A stretch of 64,000 nt of DNA. Source: Lewinellaceae bacterium (GTDB lineage: Bacteria > Bacteroidota > Bacteroidia > Chitinophagales > Saprospiraceae). Position numbers and translations under genes: made by a program. The stretch is from the NCBI GenBank assembly GCA_016716135.1, contig JADJWX010000009.1, positions 186,001-250,000 on the forward strand. The letters run 5' to 3'. The notes under the pieces are model-generated. The model searched no databases and had not been told where the DNA came from. It was given only the letters and a program-made list of their open reading frames with translations. Numbering within the stretch: position 1 is the stretch's first letter; every line of letters begins with the position of its first letter. Of the stretch, positions 1-8,430 are shown piece after piece.

Positions 1-991
1 GCGCCATTCCGCCAAAAAACACCGAATGCATACTGCCGGTCGAGGCTTGAAATAACGCCGCCGTGGCGCAATGGTAATGGTTGAGATATTGCTTAAACCC
101 CGGTCGAGGGGTATACCCGGCAGTATCAATATCGACCGGATAAAGCCAGGGAATATCTTCAGCCACCTGAAATACGCCGGAAAAGATAGAGAGTCCGGGT
201 TGGCCACCGGGATAAATCTGCGGAACGAGGTTGTAATCGCGCCGATGCAGGTGGTTGGCATCGGTCCAGGCCCGGTAGTTTTCAATAGCCAGCGTATCGC
301 CGCTTTGAAAAACGTCAAAAATGCGAACCTGGTCAGTGTATTCCTGTACGAAGGTCGGGTGATTCATCGGATTGTAGCGCCCGTCGAAGCGCTGACCGCC
401 CACCAGATAAAACTGGTTTCCGAGCAACGCCATTCGTCCTCCGGCAACCGCCATGCGCGCATCGGTCAACATTTGGAAATAGGGCCCCAGGTTTGGGTTT
501 GGCGCTGCCTGTTTGATGGCCTGGATAATCTGTGGGATTTGAACTGCCAACAACTGCGGATGCGTGAGATGATCGGCAGCGGTCGGGCTGTATCCGTAGC
601 CGCCGATCAGGTACAAGATAGAATCGCGTTGAGCAAACTCCAGGTTTGTAGCCCGCAATTGCTCGGCAATTGGCACCGGCAGGCTGGAAAGTGGCGCCGA
701 CCAGACCTTGGCCTGGACAGGGTTGAGCACATAGATCCGGGCATTTTGATTGGCCTCATCGAAAGCGGCAAAGGGCTGGCGCTTGTGAAGCCCGTCCATC
801 CGGCCGCCAAGCAACAACCAATCATCCCCCCAGGTACCAAACGCATACGACTGCAGCGCAGGAGCACCCGGGATAGGCACAGGCTGTAATTTCAGATTAA
901 ACACTGGTTGAGCACAAAAAGAACCGCCAGCAAGCAGGAGTATTGAGGTGATGAAGACATGCAAGCCTTTAAATTTCGAAGAATTCAGCAT
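1..991 (-). CDS. Secreted kelch-like beta-propeller protein, C-terminus cut by window edge
   Basis: The minus strand read from an ATG at 991 gives 330 uninterrupted codons that run off the left edge, so the C-terminus is missing. The protein begins with a signal peptide: a short basic start, the hydrophobic stretch FITSILLLAGG, and likely cleavage near SFCAQ. Gly-Gly doublets follow hydrophobic strands repeatedly (LLLGGRMDG, YLIGGYGY, FYLVGGQRFDG, VFFGGM), the pattern of kelch-type propeller blades. Such proteins in Bacteroidota are often type IX secretion cargo, but the sorting domain would lie outside the window. Function is unknown. It is divergent from the carboxylase gene at 1202. The open frame on the opposite strand (71-889) is a shadow. 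Confidence 0.75.
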   Translation of the reverse strand, partial: MLNSSKFKGLHVFITSILLLAGGSFCAQPVFNLKLQPVPIPGAPALQSYAFGTWGDDWLLLGGRMDGLHKRQPFAAFDEANQNARIYVLNPVQAKVWSAPLSSLPVPIAEQLRATNLEFAQRDSILYLIGGYGYSPTAADHLTHPQLLAVQIPQIIQAIKQAAPNPNLGPYFQMLTDARMAVAGGRMALLGNQFYLVGGQRFDGRYNPMNHPTFVQEYTDQVRIFDVFQSGDTLAIENYRAWTDANHLHRRDYNLVPQIYPGGQPGLSIFSGVFQVAEDIPWLYPVDIDTAGYTPRPGFKQYLNHYHCATAALFQASTGSMHSVFFGGMA

Positions 992-1115
992 GGGTATACG
1001 CAATTTATCAGCTTGCAAAGTTGGCAGAATAAAGGCTGCACGGCGATGGGCAAAACACCGTTTTTCAGGGATTTTTCGAAGAATGCCCGCGCCTTGCCAG
1101 ACCATAGCAGGAAGC

Positions 1116-1148
1116 TTGGAAAATGCCATAGGGAATGAATTATATTTG
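1116..1148 (+). promoter_or_regulatory. Bacteroidota-type promoter for the carboxylase gene
   Basis: A perfect TAnnTTTG -7 element (TATATTTG, 1141-1148) lies 22 nt downstream of a TTG -33 element (1116-1118). Transcription would start near 1155, about 45 nt before the ATG at 1202. Confidence 0.55.
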
Positions 1149-1201
1149 CCACCCTTCCTTATTAGACTTTCATACAGATGCCGGATCGGCAGCTATCTAC
1201 C

Positions 1202-2743
1202 ATGGATAATAAAGTACAGAAATTACAAGAAAAACTTGCTGCAGCCAAACTGGGTGGCGGCCAAACCCGAATTGACGCGCAGCACAAAAAAGGCAAGCTG
1301 ACCGCGCGCGAACGCATACACTTTTTACTGGACGAGGGTTCCTTCGAAGAGATCGGCGCCTTGGTTACCCACCGGAGTAAAGATTTTGGCATGGCCGAAC
1401 AAATTGTGCTCGGCGATGGCGTTGTGACCGGGTATGGCACCATTGGCGGCCGGTTGGTGTATGTTTTTGCCCAGGATTTCACTGTTTTCGGCGGCTCCTT
1501 GTCGGAGACACATGCGGAAAAAATATGCAAGATCATGGATCTGGCGGTGCAAAACGGCGCGCCCCTGATCGGGCTCAACGACTCCGGCGGCGCGCGTATT
1601 CAGGAGGGTGTAAATTCTCTGGGTGGCTATGCCGACATTTTTTACCGGAATGTGCAGTCGAGCGGCGTAATTCCGCAAATCTCCGCCATCATGGGCCCCT
1701 GCGCCGGCGGAGCCGTGTACAGCCCCGCCATGACCGATTTTATCATCATGGTCGAAAACAGCTCGTATATGTTTGTCACCGGCCCCAACGTGGTAAAAAC
1801 AGTGACCAATGAAACGGTGACCAGCGAAGAACTCGGCGGCGCCAGCACGCATGCTTCCAAGTCGGGAGTAACGCATCTCGTAGCCGCCAACGATGTGGAT
1901 TGTGTGGACAAGATCAAACGATTACTCAGTTATCTCCCACAGAATTGCGAAGACAAAGTCCCCAATTTGCCCTACACCCTGAAGGATGAATACCGCCCAG
2001 AACTGGATAGTATTGTGCCGGAAAACGCCAACCAGCCGTACGATATGAAAGCAGTGATCGGCGGCATCGTTGACCCGGATAGTTTTTATGAAATTCATGA
2101 AAGTTATGCTGAAAATATTGTGGTTGGTTTTGCGCGCCTGGCCGGTCGCAGTATCGGTATCGTTGCCAACCAACCGATGAGCCTGGCAGGTGTTTTGGAT
2201 GTAAACTCCTCGAAGAAAGGCGCGCGCTTTGTGCGTTTTTGTGATTGTTTCAACATTCCCTTGCTTGTTTTGGAGGATGTTCCCGGTTTTTTACCCGGCA
2301 CCGACCAGGAGTGGAACGCCATCATCACCAACGGTTCCAAGTTGCTCTACGCTTTTTCGGAGGCTACCGTACCGCGAGTGACGGTTATTACCCGGAAAGC
2401 TTACGGGGGCGCTTATGATGTGATGAATTCCAAACACATCGGCGCCGATATGAATTTCGCCTGGCCTACCGCCGAAATTGCCGTGATGGGCGCGAAGGGC
2501 GCTTCGGAAATTATTTTTAAAAAAGAAATCGAAGCAGCGGAAAACCCGGCCGAAAAACTTGCCGAAAAAGAACGGGAATATGCCGAAACATTCGCCAACC
2601 CGTACCGCGCGGCTGCACGCGGCTTTATCGATGAAGTGATTTTACCCAACGAAACCCGCCGGAAACTGATCAAGGCCTTTGCCATGCTGGAGCACAAGGC
2701 GGTTAAAGGGCCCAAACGCAAGCATGGGAATATTCCGCTTTGA
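1202..2743 (+). CDS. Acyl-CoA carboxylase beta subunit (propionyl-/methylmalonyl-CoA carboxyltransferase)
   Basis: This 513-residue carboxyltransferase belongs to the PccB/MmdA family. It moves CO2 from carboxybiotin to an acyl-CoA, usually propionyl-CoA, in the cytosol. The two crotonase-like halves are visible: the N-terminal half has GGARIQEGVNSLGGY and the oxyanion region GPCAGGAVYSPAMTDF, and the C-terminal half has GGAYDVMNSKHIGAD. Length is normal for the family. An ATG at 1178 is also in frame, but 1202 fits the usual N-terminus (MDNKVQKLQEKL) and the promoter position. No biotin carboxylase or carrier gene lies nearby, so the substrate is inferred from family only. rdgB follows after 40 nt, probably in the same transcript. 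Confidence 0.93.
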   Translation: MDNKVQKLQEKLAAAKLGGGQTRIDAQHKKGKLTARERIHFLLDEGSFEEIGALVTHRSKDFGMAEQIVLGDGVVTGYGTIGGRLVYVFAQDFTVFGGSLSETHAEKICKIMDLAVQNGAPLIGLNDSGGARIQEGVNSLGGYADIFYRNVQSSGVIPQISAIMGPCAGGAVYSPAMTDFIIMVENSSYMFVTGPNVVKTVTNETVTSEELGGASTHASKSGVTHLVAANDVDCVDKIKRLLSYLPQNCEDKVPNLPYTLKDEYRPELDSIVPENANQPYDMKAVIGGIVDPDSFYEIHESYAENIVVGFARLAGRSIGIVANQPMSLAGVLDVNSSKKGARFVRFCDCFNIPLLVLEDVPGFLPGTDQEWNAIITNGSKLLYAFSEATVPRVTVITRKAYGGAYDVMNSKHIGADMNFAWPTAEIAVMGAKGASEIIFKKEIEAAENPAEKLAEKEREYAETFANPYRAAARGFIDEVILPNETRRKLIKAFAMLEHKAVKGPKRKHGNIPL

Positions 2744-2783
2744 TTTTAAATCAAGTTTCCGAACACACATAAAACCTGCGTTT

Positions 2784-3380
2784 ATGCCTACACTCGTATT
2801 TGCCACGAACAACGACCATAAAGCCCGGGAAATCGAACAAATCCTTGGCGGCATCTACCAAATTAAAACATTGAAGGATATTGGCTGCTTTGATGACATT
2901 GAGGAAACGGAAGACACACTCGAAGGGAATGCCCTGCTGAAAGCGCGCTACGTCCGGGAGCACTTTGGTTACGATTGTTTTTCCGAGGATACCGGGCTGG
3001 AAATTGAGGCGCTGGGCGGCGCGCCGGGTGTGCATACTGCCCGCTACGCCGGCCCCGACAGGGATTCGGAAGCCAATATTGCCCTGGCACTCACCAATCT
3101 GGAAGGCAAGGCGAACCGGAATGCCCGGTTCCGGACCGTGATCGCGCTGATCCTCAACGGCAAGGAAATATTGCTGGAAGGGGTTTGTCCGGGCAGCATT
3201 GCCCTGCAAAAAAGCGGCAGCGATGGGTGGGGGTACGATCCGGTTTTTATTCCGGAGGGTTACGAAAAGACGTTTGCAGAATTAGGCCCGGAGGTAAAAA
3301 ACAAAATCAGCCACCGCGCGCGCGCAATCGAGAAATTGTGCGCATTTCTCCGGCCTCCGGTCGACAAATCGGTGGAGTGA
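2784..3380 (+). CDS. rdgB: XTP/dITP diphosphatase (non-canonical purine NTP pyrophosphatase, RdgB/HAM1 family)
   Basis: This 198-residue cytosolic house-cleaning enzyme hydrolyses dITP, XTP and ITP to the monophosphates, keeping deaminated purines out of DNA. Family signatures are present in order: the N-terminal TNNDHKAREI loop, SEDTGLEIEAL with the metal- and base-binding acidic residues, GAPGVHTARYAG, GWGYDPVF, and the C-terminal SHRARAIEKL. The ATG at 2784 gives the canonical start MPTLVFATNN; an upstream in-frame ATG at 2679 lies inside the carboxylase gene and is not credible. It converges on the histidine kinase gene, with 10 nt between the two stops. Confidence 0.95.
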   Translation: MPTLVFATNNDHKAREIEQILGGIYQIKTLKDIGCFDDIEETEDTLEGNALLKARYVREHFGYDCFSEDTGLEIEALGGAPGVHTARYAGPDRDSEANIALALTNLEGKANRNARFRTVIALILNGKEILLEGVCPGSIALQKSGSDGWGYDPVFIPEGYEKTFAELGPEVKNKISHRARAIEKLCAFLRPPVDKSVE

Positions 3381-3390
3381 GGCAGGGGGA

Positions 3391-4452
3391 TCAGGCTTTT
3401 TCCAGCGTAAGGCCGAAAGTAGAGCCCTGGCCTGGAGTGCTACGCACGTTTATGGTTTGTTTGTGCGCTTCCACAATATGTTTTACAATGGCAAGTCCCA
3501 GGCCCGTGCCGCCAGCTTCGCGCGACCGGCTTTTGTCTGCCCGGAAAAACCGGTCGAATACGTGTGGCAGGTGCTCGGCCGACATTCCGATACCGTTGTC
3601 ACTGACTTCCACCAGGATATAAGACTCCATATCGTAGAAGCTGACTTTGGTAGTGCCGTCTTTTCGACCGTATTTAATGGAGTTTTGAACCAGATTGATC
3701 AGCACCTGGCGGATGCTTTCCTTGTCGGCTCTGACCCGGAAGCGCTGGTTGGCGCCTTCCTTGTATGTCAACCGGATGTGGCGCTCGGCCGCTTTCATCT
3801 CCATATCCGCAAACACCTCGTCGGTCAGTTCCCTGATATCAAACTCCCGCAAATCGAGGATCATTTGTCCGGCTTCCAATTTATTGATGGTTTCCAAATC
3901 TTCAACAATGGCCTGGAGGCGTTCAATGTTTTTGGCCGCACGATTCAGGTATTTCATATTCACCTCGGGATCGTCAATAGCGCCATCGAGCAAGGTGTGG
4001 ATAAAACCCTGGATATTAAAAATCGGCGTTTTTAATTCGTGAGATACATCACCGATAAATTGGCGCCGGTACACAGCAAGTTTTTCCAGGTCATCCAGTT
4101 CACGGCTTCGTTCTTCGGCCCACTGGTTTACTTCCTCTTCCACGTCGTCCAGAATATTTCGCGCCATTCTGATTTTTTGTGCCTTAAAGTCAGATGGAAG
4201 TTTATGCCGATGGATAACCTTGTAAATCAGTTTTATTTTCCGAAAAATATAATAGCGGATAAAGTAATAAGTAGCCGAAAAAACAATAGCCAGCGAAACA
4301 GCGAAAACTAGGACTAGTCCGGGTAAGGAGATTTCGAAATGAGCCGAAAGCAAGCTGACCAAATAAACCAAAAGCGCAATCAGCCCAGCGGAGCTGAACG
4401 CAGCAAAAAGCGCAAGCTGTTGGGGGCTCTGGTTTTTAAACATTGGCGGCAT
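3391..4452 (-). CDS. Membrane sensor histidine kinase, PhoR-like
   Basis: A 353-residue sensor kinase. Two transmembrane helices lie at about residues 14-35 and 45-66 with almost no periplasmic loop, so it has no visible external sensor domain. A coiled linker then leads to the dimerisation/phosphoacceptor helix with H138 in GDVSHELKTP. The catalytic domain shows the N box (NLVQNSIKYG), G1 (DNGIGM), F box (DRFFRADKSRS) and G2 (GGTGLGLAIVKH). Either ATG, 4452 or 4443, could be the start; a TTG at 4461 is less likely. The partner regulator is encoded 45 nt upstream on the same strand. The signal sensed is unknown; the architecture is shared with phosphate and envelope-stress kinases. Confidence 0.92.
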   Translation of the reverse strand: MPPMFKNQSPQQLALFAAFSSAGLIALLVYLVSLLSAHFEISLPGLVLVFAVSLAIVFSATYYFIRYYIFRKIKLIYKVIHRHKLPSDFKAQKIRMARNILDDVEEEVNQWAEERSRELDDLEKLAVYRRQFIGDVSHELKTPIFNIQGFIHTLLDGAIDDPEVNMKYLNRAAKNIERLQAIVEDLETINKLEAGQMILDLREFDIRELTDEVFADMEMKAAERHIRLTYKEGANQRFRVRADKESIRQVLINLVQNSIKYGRKDGTTKVSFYDMESYILVEVSDNGIGMSAEHLPHVFDRFFRADKSRSREAGGTGLGLAIVKHIVEAHKQTINVRSTPGQGSTFGLTLEKA

Positions 4453-4497
4453 ACCGGTCAAAAATAAAATAGCGCGGAAATGTTGTGGGTGGGCGGG

Positions 4498-5190
4498 TTA
4501 AAATTCGAACTTGTAGCCGATACCCTTCATTGTTTTAATGTATTGCTCACCCAGGCGTTCGCGCAATTTACGGATATGGACATCGATGGTACGGTTGCCC
4601 ACGATGACATCACTACCCCAGATTTTGTCAAATATTTCTTCGCGTGTAAATACCCGTCCTGGCTTGGAGGCAAGCAGCCAGATAATTTCAAATTCTTTTT
4701 TTGGCAGTTCTATTGGCTCACCAGCTCTGAACACCAACATCCGGAGCCGGTCGATAACCAGGTCGTGCACCTGAATCGAGTTATCCTCTTCGGGCACATC
4801 GCGATTAACCCTTCGAAGCAGGGCATTGATCCGGCTGGTCAGCACCCTGGGTTTGATGGGTTTGGTGATATAGTCGTCGCCACCAACATCCAGGGCTGTG
4901 ATTTGGGAAAAGTCTTCATCACGCGCAGTTAGGAAAGCGATCGGCACATGTTCAAATTCTTTCTTTTCACGGAGCATGCGGCAGGTTTCCACACCGTCCA
5001 ATTCCGGCATCATGATGTCCATGACGATGAGGTCGGGTTTTTCGCGTTCAGCCAGCTCCAGGGCCTGCTTTCCATCGTATGCCGTAACCACCACATAACC
5101 TTCTTTTCGAAGGTTGTATTGGAGAAACTCCAGGATATCCGGTTCGTCATCAACGATCAGGATTTTTTTTGCTGGCTGGTTTTCCTTCAT
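4498..5190 (-). CDS. OmpR/PhoB-family response regulator
   Basis: A 230-residue two-domain regulator. The receiver domain (about 8-125) has the acidic pair D14/D15, the phosphoacceptor D58 in VMDIMMP, and the conserved Lys in TKPIKP. A C-terminal winged-helix DNA-binding domain (about 135-230) ends with GNRTIDVHIRKLRERLG and KTMKGIGYKFEF, typical of OmpR/PhoB proteins. The ATG at 5190 gives a normal N-terminus; an in-frame TTG at 5211 would overlap the promoter element at 5209-5216. It is the first gene of a two-gene operon with the histidine kinase downstream, and so is its presumed phosphorylation target. Regulated genes cannot be told from sequence. Confidence 0.93.
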   Translation of the reverse strand: MKENQPAKKILIVDDEPDILEFLQYNLRKEGYVVVTAYDGKQALELAEREKPDLIVMDIMMPELDGVETCRMLREKKEFEHVPIAFLTARDEDFSQITALDVGGDDYITKPIKPRVLTSRINALLRRVNRDVPEEDNSIQVHDLVIDRLRMLVFRAGEPIELPKKEFEIIWLLASKPGRVFTREEIFDKIWGSDVIVGNRTIDVHIRKLRERLGEQYIKTMKGIGYKFEF

Positions 5191-5208
5191 GGACAGGTTT
5201 GTTTCGCG

Positions 5209-5216
5209 CAAAGGTA
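5209..5216 (-). promoter_or_regulatory. -7 promoter element for the two-component operon
   Basis: CAAAGGTA on the plus strand reads TACCTTTG on the minus strand, a perfect TAnnTTTG element. It lies 18 bp upstream of the ATG at 5190, so the leader would be very short. No good -33 element at 19-22 nt spacing. Confidence 0.4.
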
Positions 5217-5277
5217 GAAAAGTGGCAAAAGCCGAGGCTTTTTAATTCGGTTTAAGTAATTGTTAAGTTTCCGGCAT

Positions 5278-6372
5278 TTACCAGCCGCAAACCAGCCGGC
5301 GCAAGGGTTCAAACCAGGTGGTTCCCATCAGTATTTTCACCTTGGAAAAATCGGCACAGGCCGCTTCCCGTTTATCAAGGGAAAGAAAGGCTGAGGCCCT
5401 GAAATACAACAATTCGGAATTATCAGGATGTAAAGCCAGGGCCTGATTCCATTTTTCCAACGCCTGCTCCACCTCGTTGTTACTGCTTAGAGCGGCCGCT
5501 TCATTGGATAGCAGCATTGCCTGATCGAAGGCCTCATTGGCAGCCTTACAGCCTGGCCGGTCCGATTTGAACAGCATACGCACCGGCACGGAGGTGGCCA
5601 CAGGCCGGCCCTGATATTGTGCAGGAATCCACTTGCCGGCAGAGCGGTTGGCCAGCCGGATCGCTTCAAATTGAAAATCAAGGCCCAGGCCGCTGAAATC
5701 GAGTTGATCCTCGATGTCAACCTGCCCGTCAGGACGAATGACCAGTGCCAGTTCGATAATTCCGGTTTTACAACTATCCCGGTATGCAGTGGGGTAATGG
5801 AGCCCATTGAGTAAAAAATCCAGCAGTCCTTCTTCGCCGCCTTCGAAGTTGGGCATGGAATCCACCTGTACATAAATTGAATCACCTGTGGCATTGATAA
5901 AGTAAGGTAAGGCTTCCTGCAAACGAAACCGTAACGGCATTGCCTGACGCATCCGCACCGGTTTACCATCCCGCATGGCCGGAAGCCACCGGAGCCCTGC
6001 ATCATCCAGTGCCTGTAGGACACGAGCAGCTTCAGGGCCGCATCCACCGCCAATATCTTTTAAAATTTTAATGCCGGAAATTCTGCCTGTCGGTTCAATT
6101 ACAAATGATGTGACCACGGTGCCTTCCAGGTTATTTTGCCTGGCTTCTTCCGGATACCGGATGTTTTTTGCGACAATGGTGAGAAGTTGAGCTTCTGCAC
6201 AGCGGCGGACACTGTCTTCCGTCCAGCCCGGGTGCCGCTCCGGTTGGCAACTCATGAGCAGCGGCAACGGCAAGCGTTCAGCCACTTCATAAATTGTTGT
6301 ATCAGCAGATTGAGCGATTATTGCGTTGTTTAACAGCACGAGGAGAAGTGCAATAGGAAATGTATATTTCAT
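5278..6372 (-). CDS. Exported protein with two TonB C-terminal-like domains and a TPR tail
   Basis: A 364-residue protein starting at the ATG at 6372 (MKYTFPIALLLVLL), a clear signal peptide that ends near AQSAD. Two successive TonB C-terminal-like modules follow. The first (about 75-165) has IRYPEEARQNNLEGTVV and ends in WLPAMRDGKPVRMRQ and PLRFRL. The second (about 175-270) has LHYPTAYRDSC and ends in WIPAQYQGRPVATSVPV. The C-terminus (about 275-364) holds one or two tetratricopeptide-like repeats (EQALEKWNQALALHPDN). No N-terminal TonB anchor or proline-rich spanner is seen, so it is probably a periplasmic protein that borrows the TonB fold rather than a true energy transducer. Function is unknown. 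Confidence 0.8.
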   Translation of the reverse strand: MKYTFPIALLLVLLNNAIIAQSADTTIYEVAERLPLPLLMSCQPERHPGWTEDSVRRCAEAQLLTIVAKNIRYPEEARQNNLEGTVVTSFVIEPTGRISGIKILKDIGGGCGPEAARVLQALDDAGLRWLPAMRDGKPVRMRQAMPLRFRLQEALPYFINATGDSIYVQVDSMPNFEGGEEGLLDFLLNGLHYPTAYRDSCKTGIIELALVIRPDGQVDIEDQLDFSGLGLDFQFEAIRLANRSAGKWIPAQYQGRPVATSVPVRMLFKSDRPGCKAANEAFDQAMLLSNEAAALSSNNEVEQALEKWNQALALHPDNSELLYFRASAFLSLDKREAACADFSKVKILMGTTWFEPLRRLVCGW

Positions 6373-6440
6373 AGTTATGTTTGTTTGAGCGTAAAAGTAC
6401 GGCAGGAGGCAACATTCACAGACCTGGGTATAAACAAAAA

Positions 6441-6464
6441 GGTCCCACCACATTCGGCAGGACC
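6441..6464 (-). terminator. Hairpin with T-run on the minus strand
   Basis: GGTCC (6441-6445) pairs with GGACC (6460-6464), and the minus-strand transcript continues with a T-run (A-run at 6436-6440). It lies about 70 nt upstream of the TonB-domain gene, so it could terminate a minus-strand transcript or attenuate that gene. Confidence 0.35.
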
Positions 6465-6474
6465 CAAAAGGAAT

Positions 6475-6847
6475 AATCCCATGAACATTGTAAGTTATTG
6501 GTTAATAGAGTCAGGCTTGTTCATGGAACCCAATGGTAAATTAGCGGGAGTTGGCAACCTTTATGGTTCCATTTTTGATTTGAATACTAACAGGTTTACG
6601 CATAATCCGCTGAAATTTGATGATATAATTGAGTTTGATGTTTCAAAAAATCAAAGCGGTTATCGAGGCGGGCAGCTGGTCTTAGTGAATCGGAGACCAA
6701 GGCAAAATGGGGGAATTTTTAATGCAATTAGTTGCGCTGGAAAGATATGTGGCTTAATTTTGGGCTTTTGCAATCAAACGATTTTATCACCGCCATAAGT
6801 TTAATCCTCCGTTATGGCAACTTATTCGTTTTAATCCCATGCACATT
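6475..6847. repeat. AT-rich block flanked by 15-bp direct repeats
   Basis: The 15-mer AATCCCATGAACATT (6475-6489) recurs as AATCCCATGCACATT (6833-6847) with one mismatch, 358 bp apart. The DNA between is visibly more AT-rich than the neighbours. This could be a small insertion or the remains of one; no terminal inverted repeats or transposase were seen. Confidence 0.4.
6481..6798 (+). CDS. Hypothetical small protein
   Basis: A possible 105-residue protein starting at ATG 6481 (MNIVSYWLIES), inside the repeat-flanked AT-rich block and followed by a good plus-strand terminator at 6861. I do not recognise it. The stretch FDLNTNRFTHNPLKFDD followed by IIEFDVSKNQSGYRGG faintly recalls the second half of cold-shock/OB folds, but the first half of such a domain is not visible. 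Codon use differs from the neighbouring genes. It may be a young or transferred gene or a chance reading frame. The frame is also open upstream to 6385, but that part overlaps the hairpin region. Confidence 0.4.
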   Translation: MNIVSYWLIESGLFMEPNGKLAGVGNLYGSIFDLNTNRFTHNPLKFDDIIEFDVSKNQSGYRGGQLVLVNRRPRQNGGIFNAISCAGKICGLILGFCNQTILSPP

Positions 6848-6860
6848 CCCTTTGGAATGG

Positions 6861-6887
6861 GGCCGGCCACCAGGGCTGGCCTTTTTT
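6861..6887 (+). terminator. Rho-independent terminator
   Basis: GGCCGGCC (6861-6868) pairs with GGCTGGCC (6874-6881) through an 8-bp stem with one G-U pair and a 5-nt loop, followed directly by six T. It would end a transcript from the small ORF at 6481. The remaining gap to 7099 shows no gene. Confidence 0.75.
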
Positions 6888-7099
6888 AATTAATTAAAAC
6901 ACCTTCCCGGGCCTGCAAATATGCAATACCTGATGCTGGGGTTCAAATAACATTTTTCAAATGTTGTGAAAGTGCCCGGTAAATTCAACTGATAGTTTTT
7001 TTAAGCCCATATGCTGAAGGTCAATAATTTAGGAGCGTACTTACCTAAAATACTGACAGAAATTGTGAACACTTTTTATTCGTTTTTTTCTTTTAAACT

Positions 7100-7675
7100 A
7101 TGCAAAACCTCCTGATAATCGGCGCCGGCCGGTCCGCTACTGTTTTAATTAATTACATCCTGGAGCAAGCCCGGCAACATAATTTCTTTGTTACCATTGC
7201 AGATGCTGATATTGCCTTGGCACAACAAAAAATAGGCAAAAACCCGAACGGGCGGGCCATTTGGCTGGACGCTTCCAAGCCAAATGATCGCCGGGATATA
7301 ATCAGCCGGCATGATGTCGTCGTTTCGATGCTCCCCCCGCAAATGCATCTTGATGTTGCACAAGACTGTATTGCTTTGGGCAAACATATGGTTACCGCCA
7401 GTTACGTATCCAAACAGGTTTTTCGCCTGGGTGATGAGGCGCGCCAACGCGCCCTGGTTTTTATGAATGAACTTGGACTCGATCCCGGCATTGATCACAT
7501 GAGTGCCATGCAACGCATTGACCGTATAAAAGCAAAAGGCGGCAAAATCACTGCGTTTTACTCTTACACCGGCGGGTTAGTCGCGCCGGAAAGCGACAAT
7601 AATCCCTGGCACTATAAATTTAGTTGGAACCCGCGCAATGTCGTGTTGGCAGGCCAGGGTACTGCGCAGTTTTAG
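7100..7675 (+). CDS. Saccharopine dehydrogenase family protein, N-terminal part (frameshifted)
   Basis: This is the N-terminal 191 codons of a saccharopine dehydrogenase-like oxidoreductase. The Rossmann start LLIIGAGRSATVLINYIL is clear. Next come an aspartate-ended second strand (ADADIALAQQ), the VVVSMLPPQMH region and ELGLDPGIDHM, all typical of the lysine/saccharopine dehydrogenase family that handles 2-aminoadipate semialdehyde chemistry. The frame stops at TAG 7673, but the family sequence continues at once in the -1 frame (Q-F then L-E-N-G) from 7672. One T appears to be missing from the run at 7670-7673. Joined, the two parts give about 443 residues, normal for the family, so the intact gene is probably functional. 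Confidence 0.85.
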   Translation: MQNLLIIGAGRSATVLINYILEQARQHNFFVTIADADIALAQQKIGKNPNGRAIWLDASKPNDRRDIISRHDVVVSMLPPQMHLDVAQDCIALGKHMVTASYVSKQVFRLGDEARQRALVFMNELGLDPGIDHMSAMQRIDRIKAKGGKITAFYSYTGGLVAPESDNNPWHYKFSWNPRNVVLAGQGTAQF

Positions 7676-8430
7676 AAAACGGCAAATTGAAATACATACC
7701 ATACCGGCGCCTGTTTCGGCAACACCGGACGATTAATATCCCAGGAATGGGTCAGTGGGAAGTGTACGCCAACCGGGATTCCCTGTTATACCGCGATGCC
7801 TATGGATTGCAGGACATAAAAACACTATTCAGGGGCACAATCCGACATAAAGGGTTTTGCGATGCCTGGAACGCCTTGGTCCGGATCGGCATGACGGATG
7901 CCACATTTCCAATTATAGACTCGAATAAATTGACTTATCACGATCTGATGGATGCCTTTCTGGGTATCAGCGAAGGCACTGGTTCGGTCAAAGACCGTAT
8001 GGCACAACTGATCGACATTGACCCGGACGGTGAAATCATTCAAAAACTTAATTGGCTGGGGCTGTTCAGTAAACGCCGCATTAAAATAGCGAATGCCACC
8101 CCCGCCCTTATCCTGGAAAACTTGTTGCTGGAAAAATGGGCGCTCAAGCCCACTGACAAAGACATGGTTATCATGCAACATGTCTTTGAGTACGAAATCA
8201 AAGGCCAAAAACACAAGCATACCTCCACCCTGACCATGAAGGGGAAAGACGGCAGCGACACAGCAATGTCACGCCTGGTTGGGCTCCCATTGGGTATTTT
8301 TGTCAAACTGTTGTTGCTGGGAAAAATATCAACTACAGGTGTTCGTATTCCGACGATGCCGGAAGTGTACGAACCGGTTATGCAGGAATTAGAACAACAC
8401 GGAGTGCAGTTTACGGACCTGGAGGAGTAA
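7672..8430 (+). CDS. Saccharopine dehydrogenase family protein, C-terminal part (frameshifted)
   Basis: This is the C-terminal substrate-binding and dimerisation part of the protein begun at 7100, in the -1 frame. It begins LENGKLKYIPYRRLF and contains RGTIRHKGFCDAWNALVRIG, a stretch characteristic of the Bacteroidota saccharopine dehydrogenase family, then ends in HGVQFTDLEE. As an independent protein it would have to start at ATG 7747, which would cut into the fold, so it should be read with the upstream part. Its last 20 nt overlap the end of the convergent futalosine hydrolase gene. A programmed frameshift is unlikely because the site is not a canonical slippery heptamer. Confidence 0.83.
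   Translation, partial: LENGKLKYIPYRRLFRQHRTINIPGMGQWEVYANRDSLLYRDAYGLQDIKTLFRGTIRHKGFCDAWNALVRIGMTDATFPIIDSNKLTYHDLMDAFLGISEGTGSVKDRMAQLIDIDPDGEIIQKLNWLGLFSKRRIKIANATPALILENLLLEKWALKPTDKDMVIMQHVFEYEIKGQKHKHTSTLTMKGKDGSDTAMSRLVGLPLGIFVKLLLLGKISTTGVRIPTMPEVYEPVMQELEQHGVQFTDLEE

Noticed and set aside
71..889. 272-codon plus-strand open frame at the left edge
   Set aside because: It is antisense to the kelch-like gene, lacks any recognisable domain, and the minus strand gives a signal peptide plus propeller repeats.
7667..7675. Programmed -1 ribosomal frameshift in the saccharopine dehydrogenase gene
   Set aside because: The site is not an X-XXY-YYZ heptamer, no downstream pseudoknot is evident, and four similar single-base indels occur in the window, so sequencing error is simpler.
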